A stretch of DNA of 64,000 nt from Gnetum montanum (GCA_015680685.1 MNCI01019084.1:539577-603576); one strand, 5' to 3'. Positions 12,831-25,330 are shown, numbered from the stretch's first letter. Notes: generated by a model from the sequence alone, not told the origin. A program made the numbers and translations.

Positions 12831-15800
12831 TGAAATAGGCTGTAAATGGTAAAAATAGGAGTAAATTCCAGCAAATGGAATTCAAAGAAAATGGGCTCTA
12901 AGAAGTTTCATTTCCTCCATGCCATGTCCAATTTTCTTTTGTTCCTATAATTTTATCTATGTGCTTTAATAAAGTTAATGTGCATAGATATTAATTTTTA
13001 TGTTTTTGACCTTAATGATTTATCATTCATGATATTTTCTTTTCCTTAAATATGTTTGTCTGTATATTTGGAAACGCTAATTAATATGCGTTATGAATAT
13101 TTACTCATTAAGCTAATGGTGGATGAGTGTGTTATAAACATGATGATGACGTGAGAGTGTTTAATCATCAAACAAAACTCATTCACCCATCTTTTCTCTA
13201 TCTATCACTAGTGAACTAGGCTCAAATTTAGTGGGAGCTGGAACTCACATTGTGAGATATTGAAGCTAATGCTACTAAAACCATGGGTAGATGATGGATC
13301 CACATCTTAGGGTGTAACATTAGAATCTTGGACAAGTGCTTGGTCACTAGCAATGAAAGGATGTATCATCAAGGATCATTGTGACAACTTAATAGGTCTA
13401 ATTAGTGTGATTGGACCAAGGTGCACATCTTGCCATGCTTGGCCACCCTAATTAGAGAGGGTTCGTTATCTCTTGAACTTGTGCATGCCATGAAGTGAGA
13501 GATGAATTCTCATGTTCATGCAAATGAAAGATTCCATTTGATGATTTTGCACTTCAATCATTCTCATGACTTCCATGCATCATAAAAAATCATCTTCTCA
13601 TGATAGAAGATGAAAAGAAAAGAGGAAAAACATGAATGATGAAAAAAAGAGATGGAAAAAATGAAATGAAAAATATATGAAAAAGAAAAGAAAAAATAAT
13701 AGAATAATAATGATGATAAGAAGAGATTATGGAAAGAGTAATGTGACTCCAAGTTATCAGTCTACAACAATTAATATTTTTACCATCCCAAACTAATCTT
13801 GTGATTGCTTAGCTAAAACCAAAATGAGTGGTTGGATCAACACCCATGTAAGCCTTACTTATGTTCAGCATACTTCCTAGATTACTTGAATTCCAATTGT
13901 AATAGTCTAAGATAGTCTCCTAATCCATGCATACTCATGGCCATGAAAGCCTTGAATTATCTCTCTTAGTAAACTTTGGTAACCTTAATTATTTCTTCTT
14001 CCCAATTTCTAAATCCATCTACACATAGTGGTCAAAATTTGTAATTATTGACATGAATCATGGTCCTATCATTTATTGTTTGGTCATGGTATGATAATTA
14101 CTATTGGGATTGGTATTGGTTAGCACAACTTTGAGTATCAATGAGAGGGTTCTATTAAAGAGAATTCAAGGAGCCTTCTATGCATATGTGCATAGATGAA
14201 GAAAAACCAAACTAGAATTTTGACTTCTAGATGTTTTGTGCAATGTTAAATTAGCTTATTTTCATCAATGGTTAGACTATGAAATAATCAAGACTAAATG
14301 ACACTAAAAGTAGTAGCTATGATTGTACACTTGGAACGGAATCTTGAAAATCTATCATGATCATGTGAAGGAGCATCAGTGAAGGGATGCAATAGTGAAT
14401 CTCTTCTTGGATGTGGGACATGCTCACATGCTCCATGAGTTAATTAAATAATTGGCTAGGAGTCGTGTGATGTTACACTTTCATCTTCACTCTCTTGTCT
14501 ATCTTGCATTTTCCATTTCTTATTTATTGTTTGGTATAGCAGGAATTTAATCAAGCTAAGTGGAGGATGAGATTTGGCCTTCCAAAAGAATGGACTTGCA
14601 TTGGATGCTAATGTCTCACTAGTTATTAGAAATCCATGGATGTCTCATCAATAGATTTCATGAAAGCAAGAAATGTAGGAACCTGCTATGGGGAGAATCC
14701 ACTTGTGAATCCTTGGTGGATTAGCATTGCAAGAAAGTGAGCTACAGCTTATCTTCCTAGATGGTAGTGATAGCATGACATACAATACTTGATTGGTCTT
14801 TTACATGTATGGTTGCAACTCTATGAGCCTAGTGGTTTGACCAAGATTATTTTCTCCCACTTTTGTTTTTTGTCTACATATTTTGATTATAGATTAGATG
14901 TCTAACCAAGCTAGACTTCATGATCTTGGATATCTTAATCTATTTGGTTGATGGTATTACATGTTTTAGAGCATTTTAGTTTGTTGATTGTTACATTCAT
15001 TTCTTTAATTTTTGAACTTAGGTTTTTCAACACATGTAGTTAATTTGTGTTATTTAAAATTAGTTTCTTGCACTTAGTCATGGGAAAGAGATATTGTTTG
15101 GTATGTATTTTTCAATTCTATCTTGTTCATCATACTTGTTTATGTATTGAGTATTAGATTGTGATTTTTTTTTCATGTTTTCTTTGAGAATTATCCATAT
15201 CGTTATTCTTATGTATGATTTTTTTCAATAGTTGTTTAATGCCTAAGGATTTCACATGATTTTTTGCATTGTTGCAATCTAACTTGTTAGGGCAACCACA
15301 CTCGAGAGGTTCATGGAGGTAACATCGTTTAATTTTACTGAAGAATGCTCTCTAATCTAAAGCCTGAGTGCCTCTCTCAATAGAAGACCCAAGGTAAAAG
15401 GATCACATTCCAAAACCACAAGCAACAAGAATACCAAGCAATATTTGAATACAAGCCAAAATACTTATTAAAGATCATTCCATCAATCCTAAGATATCTT
15501 TAACTTTGTAGGTATATTAAGGAATTCTTCTTATTAGTCATCATCCCCTGGCCTCTCTTCTCAATGTGGTAATTTTATAATGCATCTTATGTCAAAGTAT
15601 TTATATATTTGTATTTCTCTACATTAATATTATTATGTGTCTAGTCCCAATTCTTGTATCTTGAGTGTTAAAGCTATCAGAGTAGATGAAGCATCCAATG
15701 GAAATTTGTATATCAATTGTAAGCCTTGGATCTAGGAAGTATTTCATGTGTCATGTGTTTGTACTTTAACATATTTGGTAGAGGCTCTTAGTCTCTCAAG

Positions 15801-16022
15801 GTTCATCATGGTTCCTTGTGTCATACTTTAAGATTGTATGCATGATTCCAAGCTTCTTATGATGATTTTAGCTTCACTCAGATGTCTTATAGTTCTTTTG
15901 AAACACTTCCTTAGGTTTTAGCTTTTATCTAGAATTAAAGAAAGAAAGTATGATTTTGGGAAGTGTGCATTGACTATCTTGCATCAGTGTGAGGGTACTA
16001 ATGCATCCCCTACCAAGCCTAG
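12831..16022. other. Unassigned 3.2 kb between E4 and the family-2 LTR
   Basis: I see no conserved domain, LTR pair, PBS or RNA gene. A purine-rich A/G stretch lies at about 13590-13700, and the rest is AT-rich without a convincing frame. It may hold the missing 5' end of E4, another decayed element, or old intergenic DNA. Confidence 0.4.
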
Positions 16023-16497
16023 TGATGAGTGGTGAGGTACCCCTACACTCAACCATACAAATACGAGTGTTTCATGCACGATCCGATCGAACTTCACAAA
16101 CAAGCTAGTTGTGGTATCTAGATAGTTACTCATTGATCGCAGTTCGCTGTCTTCCCACCTGGACTAGTATATGCTTTGTCATGTATGGTTTAGTCTACAG
16201 TTAGGTGTATGATGTGGTTTCTAACCTAGTGCTACTCCCAGAGGCAATGGAAAGTAACTTTAATTAAGCTAGGAGGAAAAGGGTGAGAGAGTTAAGCTAA
16301 TAGGAAGTGGGATGAGAGAATCTAAGCTAGCCTAAGTGTGATGAGCATCTGTTCCTTAATCATCCATACACATCTTGGACCTCGTGTACAACTACTATTA
16401 GGATTACCAAGCGTAGATCTTAGGTACGCTATTGGGATACCAAGTAGTCACACTTAAATGCTCGTGATTAAGTCATACTCATTCCACATTTAATAAC
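16023..16497 (-). repeat. Family-2 LTR2a, distal (3') part, interrupted by E2
   Basis: The sequence matches 32371-32845 throughout and, inverted, 48600-49022. The minus-strand end of the LTR is at 16023 (CACTCATCA). The match breaks at 16497, exactly where E2 starts, and resumes at 24931. The last five bases, ATAAC at 16493-16497, are the left target-site duplication of E2. Confidence 0.85.
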
Positions 16498-17804
16498 TAT
16501 GACATCTGAAAGCGTTGGTGGCCGAAACATCGAGAGGTCACCAGGCATACAGCCAAACCCTAAATCTGTGAGAAGGTCGTGCTAGAGAAAACAGAAATGG
16601 GGTGCCCTGAATGGTCTTGTCAATTAGACAGGGACTTATGTGATGTTAAAATGACCGTGTGTGAGAAGAGTTTATACTATGTTATGCGCAGGCATTGGGT
16701 CCAACTAAGCTAGAGCGTAACAAGGTGGCCTGGCCTAAGAATAGTGACATGAACATGTAAATATGTATGAAAAAGTGAGAAAATACAAGTGTTATGCTAA
16801 ATGCCAAAGAGAAATTCTTGAGAAATGCAATAGAGTTTGAGAATAGTAGTGCACCACCCCAAAAGAGGGAGCATAGCTAATTCAAAAAGGGTCTCAAAAG
16901 ATACACAATGTACAATAAGTGCAATAGGAGCATAGTCATAGCCTCAGTGGTATCAGGCTATGAAGTCTGGTGCTCACTATGTTGAATTGTGCTTGCTGGG
17001 TTGGTAGCCATAGTGTACTATGTGATCTTCTATAGGGTTGTGATGGGGCTGCAATGTACCATGTAGTGTAGCTGTGCCTTTCTTCCAAGGTGATGTGCTC
17101 TGGGTCTCGTTCACCCACGAAGCTAACTTCCAAGATGCTAAAGTGCCAAATGCAAAATGGAAGTGCCAACTACCTTACTGGTGAAAAATCGAAGCCAACC
17201 CCTCTCTTCCCCCCTGCCTCCTCTGAAACACTAGGGCATAGGGGTACTTATAGGGCATGGTTAGCCAAAAATGTGGATCAAGTGCCATGTGGCAGTGCGG
17301 TGGGTGGGACCATGGGACGCTGGCTGCTAGGCTCGTCCAGTGTTACGTATGGGACATGAGACATTGGCTGCTATGCTGGATAGCGTGCTACACTACACAG
17401 CTTGACATGATGCGACGCTATGCTACACCACATAGCGTGACTGAGTGCTACGCTACACAACCTGACATGGTGCTATGCTACACTATGCTACACAGTGTGA
17501 CAGGATGCTATGCTACACTATGTTGCACAACTTGACATGGTTCTACGCTGTGCTACGCTGCACAGCTTGACATGGTGCTACACTACACAACATGATAGGA
17601 TGCTAGATTGTGCTACGCTACACAGCATGACATGTGAATCTGCAAAAAGTTCCATCATTCTAACACTTAGAAATATTTTGCAAATCTGGCAGTTAGAGCT
17701 GACTACACTCAACACTTGGAAAAATATGGGCAAAGTGCCACCATTTTGACACTTAGCCAAATTTGCAGTTGAGATGCCAAGACCTGAAATTTTGTGGTGT
17801 TTCA
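16498..17804 (-). repeat. E2 3' LTR
   Basis: This matches 23688-24930 nearly throughout. It starts TGAAACACCACAAAATT on the minus strand at 17804. A CCTATAAGTACCCC block near 17235, read on the minus strand, is at the place of the TATA box in E1. At about 17340-17640 there is a minisatellite of 30-45 bp units built on GCTACGCTACACAGCTTGACA-like words. The open frames across this minisatellite are repeat artefacts. Confidence 0.9.
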
Positions 17805-17877
17805 ATGGCCCCTCTTGATTAACGTCTGAAGGAGTGGCTTGAGAGACATCGACAAAGAATTACAAAACACCACAAAA
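17805..17877 (-). promoter_or_regulatory. E2 polypurine tract with flanking inverted repeat
   Basis: AAGAGGGGCCAT (minus strand, 17816-17805) abuts the LTR start and matches the PPT of E3 (AAAGAGGGGCCAA). AAACACCACAAAA at 17865-17877 is the exact inverted complement of TTTTGTGGTGTTT at 17790-17802, so the LTR start and the sequence upstream of the PPT can pair with the PPT in the loop. Confidence 0.8.
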
Positions 17878-18966
17878 GACATGCCACCAACATCACTCAT
17901 CGGTAAAAGATCAGATGTCATTTTATCATGCTCAAGAGTGCTATGGGAATAAGGTTATGCTAAGGGACAAAGGGTATAGGCAATGCTAGGGAGATGAAAT
18001 TTAAATGGTGAAAATGAAATGCAAATAGTGGATCATGATGTAAGATGCAAATTCAGCATAGCTAATAGTGACCATGGCATAAAGTGGCTTACCCCCAAAA
18101 TATTGACTTCTCATCAAAATGCTTATGAGAGAGTCAAAGTCAATCTAAGGTTGGGCCAGTTGCAAAGTTGTAACATTGTCAATTTTCTTGGGGATGTGCT
18201 TTTCCTCCTTTTTTTATTGTCAAGCAAACCTTTGTTGGGTTTTGCTTACTACTAAATACTAGCTATAAAGGGTGGGCCATCGAGTAGATGGGCTTTTCTT
18301 TGATGCAATTGCATTGCATTTTTAGGATAGATGTTTCCTCCGAGGGATGAGTTGTGTTACATCCATTTAGGGCTTGGACCAGCCCACAAAGGCTCCCCAT
18401 GGGATGAGTTGCATTACGTCCATCATGAGTTCAGTCCCCCCCGTCAACAGAATGTGATGTGCATCACAATGTGTATGCTACAAGCATGTGAAATAATGAG
18501 TATGTGGGGGATGAGAGGATATTAGGATGAAGGAGTGGATATGCATAGGCTATAATAGTGATGAGGGGGATGTGCACTCTTGACTGGCTTAACTAGTCCA
18601 ATCATGCACATCAGAGTAATGTGGTAACTTGTTGTTGCAATGAGATGCATCTCTACATGGCCACCTCTAAGGCTTCATCCTATAAACACAACTTTGAGAA
18701 GACAAGAAAACCACACAACATGAAATGCAAGTGTAAATGCCTGATGTGAAGATGTTGCATGTGCTAGATGTAAAGATGCTATAAATGTGTTAAATGTTGT
18801 GCCAGTCACAAGTGCTCAGGAAGCCAATGAAAGTTCCAAGGCGATGATGTTGCAAGTCATTTGAAGGCTACACTAGTGGAAAGTGCTTTAAAAGATCAGG
18901 AGAATGGTGGGAGGAAATGATGTTGTGAGTTCCACCAAGGTCACATTAATGGCCAGTGCTCCAAAA
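17878..18966 (-). other. E2 3' untranslated spacer
   Basis: There is no coding potential. Parts resemble the E3 spacer at 35222-36380, for example the block naming a CATGATG-rich stretch just inside the PPT. Confidence 0.5.
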
Positions 18967-19530
18967 GATCAACAATATGCTAGTTTAAAGTCCTAGCATA
19001 TTGTGAACACAATTTAAGGTCCTGGCAAACCATGATGTGCTAGTTTATAGTCCTAGCAGACTATTGGATGCTAGTTTAATATCGTAGTAGATAGTGGATG
19101 TTGTGCTAGTTTAGCGTCATGACCCAAGGACAAGTTGTTCTGCTAGTTTAACGTCATGACCCAAAGACAAGCTGTGCCAATTTATAGTCATAGAGGACTA
19201 TTTATGCTAGTTTATAGTCATAGCGGACTATCTATACTAGTTTATAGTCATAGTAGACTATTTATGCCAGTTTATAGTCATAGCGGACTATCTATGCCAG
19301 TTTATAATCATAGTGAACTAGTGTTTACCTTGCTTATGTAAGGTGCGATGTTGCATGCATAGTTATGTTGTGTGCCTACAAGATCCTACAAAAATCAACT
19401 AGAAAAACAACATCAAGTGGAAACTATTGTAAATAGAGTTGAAATGCATGAATGAAAGGAAAGTAGTGAAAAAATCGATAGTTTTAGGTAATTCTGGATT
19501 GCAGGCTAGTTTAAGGCCTTTTCGGACCAT
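18967..19530 (-). repeat. E2 hairpin-repeat array (about 11 AGTC-type units plus one GGCC-type unit)
   Basis: Between 18967 and 19330 the minus strand repeats AGTC-CGCTAT-GACT followed by ATAAACTAG or close variants every 30-45 bp. A single GGTC-loop-GGCC unit with a TTAAACTAG tail lies at about 19503-19528. In E1 the two types are kept apart, GGCC units after protease and GTC units after integrase. Here they are almost adjacent because pol is missing. Confidence 0.8.
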
Positions 19531-19779
19531 GTGTTTTTGTTGTTTTATTTTTTATTTATTTATTTTTTAATGTATTTTTGATGTTTTTCAAATGCAACAT
19601 GTAAGCTAAGTTGATGAATGTATAAACAAAGTAGAAATGCGTAAACAAAGAAAAATGTGTTATCGAAGTGAGCAGGTAGAATGTAAACACGTAGACTAGT
19701 GTAATGTAAATGAAAGTAAAAAATGCATGGCAAGTGGAGGAAAAGGGTAGGTAGGCACCTAGCAAATTTTTGGCCAAGG
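19531..19779 (-). other. E2 spacer after protease
   Basis: AT-rich sequence with no conserved coding potential. It starts with a GGTGCCTACC block close to the GTGCGTAC proposed as splice donor in E1. Confidence 0.45.
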
Positions 19780-20600
19780 GAAAGACTTGGTCATGTAGTT
19801 GCTCCCTAACCAAATTTGGATTAGGAAGCATTCAAGGCTTAGGATCCTCTGGGAGGCTATTGGCTTCACTTACTCGTTTGGGTGTGTTAGCCTTAGGCAC
19901 TACATTGATTGTTATAGGTGTACCACCAAGAAACTCTTCTTTTGAAACTTGCGCCATGTCCATGTCGTGGATTGTCAAAGAGGAAGCGTTATCACCATGA
20001 ATGATAACTTGACCACATTCGTATGGAAGATGGATTTCTTGGTGGATGAAAGAGGATATGGCCCTTAATCAGGCTAGCCAAGGCCTACCTAGAATCATGT
20101 TGAAACCTGGCATCTCCTCTATGATAGTGAAATCTACATTGGTGGGGAATTGCTCTCCTACCATGAAGACTAGGTTGATTGTACCCTTGATAGTGACACG
20201 TGATCTGTTAAAGGATTGTAAACATGTAATTTTGGTTGGCCTGATTTCATCTACCAATCCTAGCTTATCAATGATGGAGTACAGGACTATTTTTGTTGCT
20301 GCACCATCATCGACATGGACTCTGTGGATAGTGCACTATGCAACATGAATGCTAGTGGATAGTGGAGCTATAGTGACCTCCCCTCATTCAGGGTTAACTT
20401 TCATTGCATCATCGTAAAAGGATAGAGATGTTGAACCTAATTCTTGTGGTGTAGGGGGCAACATCGTTGCATGGATGGATGCCTCATCTATAGGGATGTC
20501 CTTCATAATAGGAATGGATGCCAAGATTCAGGCCGATGCTTGGTAATGAGTAGATGAGGTCATGACCAGGTCATACAAGCTCAACGTTGTGTTCTTTTGC
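19780..20600 (-). pseudogene. pro: E2 aspartic protease domain of gag-pro
   Basis: The reading starts with KQKNTTLSLYDL at about 20600 and continues to HVDDGAATKIVLYSIIDK (catalytic Asp, DDG form), SFNRSRVTIKG, and FNMILGRPWLA followed by HQEIHLPYE. The Gln in LKQKNTT is a TAG stop in E1, which shows gag and protease were originally one reading frame. A few stops interrupt it. Confidence 0.85.
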
Positions 20601-23254
20601 TTGAGCATTTGTTTTACCTAGGTTAGTGCAGCTACAAAGTCCTTGTCATTGGCTATTGTACTGGCCTTGATTTCCTCCATGTGGCTTGAGAGATAGATCT
20701 CTTGTGGAGGGGACTTGGGCTTATTTTTCTTAGTCTCCTTGGGGTTAGGGGCCCTGGTTCTTGGCTATTTCTTGTTGATTATATCCTTTGCTTCATCCAT
20801 GGAGGTTGCAAGGCATTCACTCATCCTCTTGTGTTGCCATTTGGTAGGCCTACCAATGTTACTAGTGGGGTCAACCCTTAAAGGAGGAGGGATCAAGATG
20901 TTGCCACTATTGGGCTTTGGGTAGGTGAGGGGCCATCATGTTGTGTCACCCTTATGATGAAGGGTGTCTTAGGAGTTATTTTAGAAGTTTTTGTGTGACC
21001 AACTCATTATGGCACCTTGATAACGAAAGGTTGCTTAGTGGTTTTTGTTGTTGCGTCATGCTAGTTTAACATCTTAGCAGACGATTGGTTTGGGACCTTG
21101 ATCACAAAGGATGTTTTGGATGTCAGAGGTGACACTTTGATAACAAAGGGAGGCCTCTTTTTTGTGATGTCCAAGGGGATCCTTGCCTTGGTGGGAGGCA
21201 CATGGATCACAAAAGGTTGTTCCACAAGTTTCGACTTGCCACCTATGCTAATGGAATTTATGACATAGGAGGCATCGTCTGTGCTGGATTGATTCACCAT
21301 GTCAAGTACTAGTTGGCCCTATTCTATCATTCTTTGTGGAAAGAATGACAGTTGTCCATACTATGACTGAATAACTGGTGGTAATGATAGTATTGGTCTA
21401 GCTTGAAGCGTTGCGGAACTAGGGGCTAGTTTCGTACTGCTGAAGTAGGGTTCCTTAGTACTTCATAGTACCTATCATGTTTTTGATGAGAAATATTTGA
21501 TACGTGTTTGTATTGGATCTGCTTGGCTTTTAGGGGTTGCTCTAGTAGTTCAAAGGGTTCCATTGGTAGTGGTGTATACTTTGAGCGCTCCTTACGCTGA
21601 AAGTTAAGCCTTGGGGTGGTCCCTATTGATGTAGGCGAGTTGGCACTAGAGTTGGTGGTTTTGTTAGCTAGGGTGTTGGGTTGCTTAGCTGGTGGACCCC
21701 AGTTGGTTACTTTTTTGCTCGCAGCCATTGTTGCCACTATTGTGTTTTTCCTGTGAGCATGTTGGTTTTTGTAAGCCATGTAGGCTAGGTCATTGCTCGC
21801 TTGCACTGCTTCCTCTATGCCTTTTTTTTGGGCAAAGGCTTGGCTAAGAGACTTCGAGGCTAGATAATACAATTTGGACTTAATGAAGTCATTTACTACA
21901 CCTTTGAAGATGGCCAGTAGATGTGTTTCTGCTAAGGGTTCATGCATTTTACTCAATGCAACATTCCAACATTGGAGGAATTTTGGCATGGGCTCTAGAG
22001 GCCCCTGCTTAACTTGCATCAGTTGGTTGAGGGTTGCTTTAGGCTTTAGCTTGTACCTAAATTGTGTCATAAACTTGCTTATAAGATCCTCCAAAGAGGA
22101 TATTGAGGCCTTGGGTAGCATGCGATAATAGTCTAAGGCCTTGTTCGTGAGTGACATGGGGAACATGCGCATGATGGCATGTGGCCAGGATTGAAAGAGT
22201 AGAACTCAAATCAAAATGTGACCAAGTGTGCATTAGGATCCCCTTCACCATTGTACTTGGTGAATTGAGGTAGTTGGACCCCAGTTGGGAGAGTTAGAGG
22301 TGGTACCATAAGACTTATGGAGTCATCCCGGTAGAATTCCACCACCTTGATTGTGGAGGAGATAGCCTTGAGTTAGTTGATCTCCTTTGTCAAGCTTTGG
22401 ATTAGTTTGAATGCCTAATCCAAGCTTGGGGATGTGCCAACTAGTTGCATTGGTTGGGCTTGTGTTGGTTTCATAGCATAGGGTCGAATTGTTGGTTTTG
22501 GAGTTTGTCAGTTTAACATCGTAGCAGACGGTTGTTGCTAGTTTAACGTCATAGCATATAGGCATTGCCATTTTAACATCGTAGTGGATGGTTGTTGCCA
22601 GTTTAACATTGTAGTAGGTGGGTTTAGTTGATGTGTTGGCTGAGTGATGGGTGTAGTGATCGAAGTAGGCCACACATGAGTGGGTTGGATGGACATCATA
22701 GATGCCAATGAGATAGGTAGGATGTAGGATACCTGAGTTGTTTGGGGTTGGGAGGTGACCCCTGCATGAGCATAGTGTTGGGAAAATGCATTAGTTACTT
22801 GCAAGGAAGGCTAAATTAGCATGGTTACCATCTTGAAGAGGATGGATGGAGTAAACTAAGGAGGGGCTATACTAGGGAGTGGTCGTTGGAAGATGGTGTA
22901 GAGAAGGATCTCATGCTTAGAGTGGGCCTTGAACTCATCTTTTTCACTTTGTGAGGCTTCCTCATAGGTTGTCCTTGCATCATGCTTATTTGCACAGATG
23001 AGTTGGGAAAACAACTGGTGGTAGGACTCCATGAGTGGGATTATGTCAAACAAGGAAGGATTGTACTCCCATCCATTCTGGTGGACTCGTTCATAGTCTT
23101 GTTTTGCCTCCAAATCAAGGTAATCCACTGGTAGTCCTTCTTAGATTTTAGCACAAATAAAATTGTATTGTTTGTGGCTTAGTGCGGCACACTTTAACTA
23201 GATTGTGGTATCAAACATGTTAGACATCGATGTGGAAGGTTGATCTAAATTCAT
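20601..23254 (-). pseudogene. gag: E2 gag relic
   Basis: The likely start is ATG at 23254 (MNLDQPSTSM). The N-terminal block with YNFICAKI and LEAKQDYERVHQNGWEYNP matches E1. The capsid region at 22172-21426 is one open frame of 248 codons with MSLTNKALDYYRMLPKAS and IFKGVVNDFIKSKLYYLAS. The knuckle has lost its first Cys and is frameshifted. At least four PFVI[KH]V-type motifs follow at 21010-21300. Between N-terminus and capsid, hairpin-repeat units replace the Pro/Gln-rich linker seen in E1. Confidence 0.85.
22500..22630 (-). repeat. Hairpin-repeat units inside the E2 gag linker
   Basis: Four units of about 30 bp read, on the minus strand, CGTC-TGCTAC-GATG or variants with TTAAACTGGCA tails. 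They translate as YDVKLATT-like repeats. They match the array after integrase in E1 (63295-63812), not anything in E1 gag, so the units appear to have moved into coding sequence. Confidence 0.75.
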
Positions 23255-23663
23255 ATTCACAGATTGGGTTGTGAGAGCTGTTGTTTGCAAAAAATGGCTA
23301 ACTCTAAAAACTACAAAAAAAAATGACTAAGTCTACCCATAGCAGAAAAATGTAAGAAAACAGCTAAGTGTAAAAATGCAGAAAAAATACTAAGTATGAA
23401 AATGTAGAAAAAATGATAAATATGAAAACTGTGAAAATGACCAACTTTGGTGTTACACTCACTATGCTAGAGCTTGGTACACTCGCTACACTAGAGCTTC
23501 CTACACTATAGCTTGTCACACTCGCTATGCTGGAGCTTGCTATGCTATAGCTTTTCAAGCTCACTACACTAGAGCTTGCTATGCTCTAAGAACTTGTTAC
23601 ACTCTCTAGAACATCCAAAGTTTTGACTAAGTGCTAATCAAAAATGCAAACAGAAATGGTTCA

Positions 23664-23682
23664 GGCCCTCCTTCTAGCTCCA
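23664..23682 (-). other. E2 primer binding site
   Basis: TGGAGCTAGAAGGAGGGCC on the minus strand lies just inside the 5' LTR and differs from the E1 PBS at one CpG position. I could not name the primer tRNA. The 5' UTR between here and gag shows a CACTCGCTA-rich minisatellite at 23450-23590. Confidence 0.75.
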
Positions 23683-23687
23683 AAAAC

Positions 23688-24930
23688 TATGACGTCTGAA
23701 AACGTCAATGGCTAGAACACCAAGAGGTCACCGAGCGTACAGCCTAACCTCGAATCCATGAGAGGGTCGTGCTAGAGAAAACAGAAATGGGCTGCCTTGA
23801 ATAGTCTTGTCGATCAGACAATGACTTATGTGGTGTTAAAATGACCATGTCTGAGAAGATTTTATACTACATTATGCATGGGCATTGGGTCCAGCTAAGC
23901 TAGAGCGTAGTAAGGTGTCCTGGCCTAAGAATAGTGACATGAACATGCAAATATGTATGAAAAATTGAGAAAATACAAATGTTATACTAAATGCCAAAGA
24001 GAAATGCTTGAGAAATGTAATAGAGTTTGAGAACAGTAGTGCACCAGCCCAAAATAGGGAATGTAGCTAATTCACAAAGGGTCTCAAAAGATACATAGTG
24101 TACAATAGGTGGAGTGGGAGCATAGTCATAGCCTTGGTGGTGTCAAGCTATGAAGTCTAGTGCTTACTGTGTTGAATTGTGCCTACCGGGTTGGTAGCCA
24201 CAGTGTACTATGCGATCTTCTATAGGGCTACAATGTACTATGCAGTGTAGCTGTGCTTTTCTTCCAATGTGATGTGCTCTAGGTCTCATTCATCCACAGA
24301 GCTAATTTCCAAGATGCTAAAGTGTCGAATGCCAAATGAAAGTGCCAACTGCTTTACTGATGAAAAATGAAAGCCAGCACCTCTCTTCCCCCCTACCTCC
24401 TCTGAAACACTAGGGCGCAGGGGTACTTATAGGGCTAGGATTAGCCCAAAATGCAAATCAGGTGCCACGTGGCAATGCGGTGGGTGGAACCATGAGATGT
24501 TGGCTATTGGGCTCGTCCAGTGTTACGTGTGGAACATGGGACACTAGTTGCTACGCTGGATAGGGTGATACACTGTGCTATGCTACATAGCTTGACATGG
24601 TGCAATGCTGCGCTATGCTGCACAGCGTGACCAGGTGCTACGCTCTGATACTCTACATAGCATGACATGGTGCTATGTTGCATAGCATGACAAGGTGCTA
24701 CGCTACGCTACACTGCACAGCTTGACATGGTGCTACATTGTGCTATGCTTCACAACATGACATGGTGCTACGCTGCGGTACACTACACAACGTGACATAT
24801 GAATCTGCAGAAAGTGCCATCATTCTAACTACACTCAACACTTGGAAAAATATGGGCAAAGTACCACCATTTTGACACTTAGCCAAATTTGCAGTGGATA
24901 TGTTGAGACTTGAAAGTTTGTGGTGTTTCA
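23688..24930 (-). repeat. E2 5' LTR
   Basis: It pairs with 16498-17804, and the right end TTTCA at 24930 borders the ATAAC target duplication. A shorter version of the GCTACGCTACACAGCGTGAC minisatellite lies at about 24540-24800. Confidence 0.9.
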
Positions 24931-25330
24931 ATAACAAGGATAGGAGTTGAGGGTAAAGAAGTATTAATTAAGAAAATAATTAAATAATTAAACTAAGTGA
25001 ATGCTGCAATGATGAAGTAATCTCGATCTTTATTTTTTGTCATGTGTGTGTCTAAGTACATCACACTTGAATAAAGATGTCTTACAATTACAACCATCAC
25101 ATTGCGGGCAAGCACTGGAAGAAAGGATTGAGAAGAACTAAAAATGACAACTAACTCCTAACTGAACTACTACTTCCCTCCGTGTGCCTACATGTGTGTT
25201 TATAGGCCTACACAGGAGTCATGATATCATGTATCCGATATCACTATTTAGGTCACGATATTAAGTACCAGATATCATGGGTCCGATATCGCAAGTTTGA
25301 TACTGGAGCCTAATGAATCATGATTCATCA
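24931..25330 (-). repeat. Family-2 LTR2a, proximal (5') part
   Basis: This continues LTR2a after the E2 insertion and matches 32840-33229. The LTR start, TGATGAATCATGATTCATTA, is itself palindromic and lies at 25330 on the minus strand. A run of GATATC-centred dyads lies at about 25215-25310. The sequence to the right is PPT-like, so this is a 3' LTR. Confidence 0.85.

Larger units (their letters stand above)
16498..24930 (-). mobile_element. E2: pol-less family-1 element nested in a family-2 LTR
   Basis: Direct LTRs lie at 23688-24930 (5') and 16498-17804 (3'). A perfect 5-bp target duplication, ATAAC, lies at 16493-16497 and 24931-24935. In minus-strand order the interior holds PBS, gag, protease, one GGCC-type hairpin unit, a hairpin array, a 3' UTR and the PPT. 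RT, RNase H and integrase are absent, as is the antisense gene, so E2 is a non-autonomous derivative that must have been mobilised in trans or deleted before insertion. LTR termini are TG...TA in both copies. Confidence 0.9.

Noticed and set aside
13564-13752. Phe/Ser-rich short frame at 13.6 kb
   Set aside because: Comes from a purine-rich low-complexity tract; no start context or homologue.
17090-17749. Several open frames around 17.1-17.7 kb
   Set aside because: All lie in the minisatellite of the E2 3' LTR, which has the matching 5' LTR at 23.7-24.9 kb.
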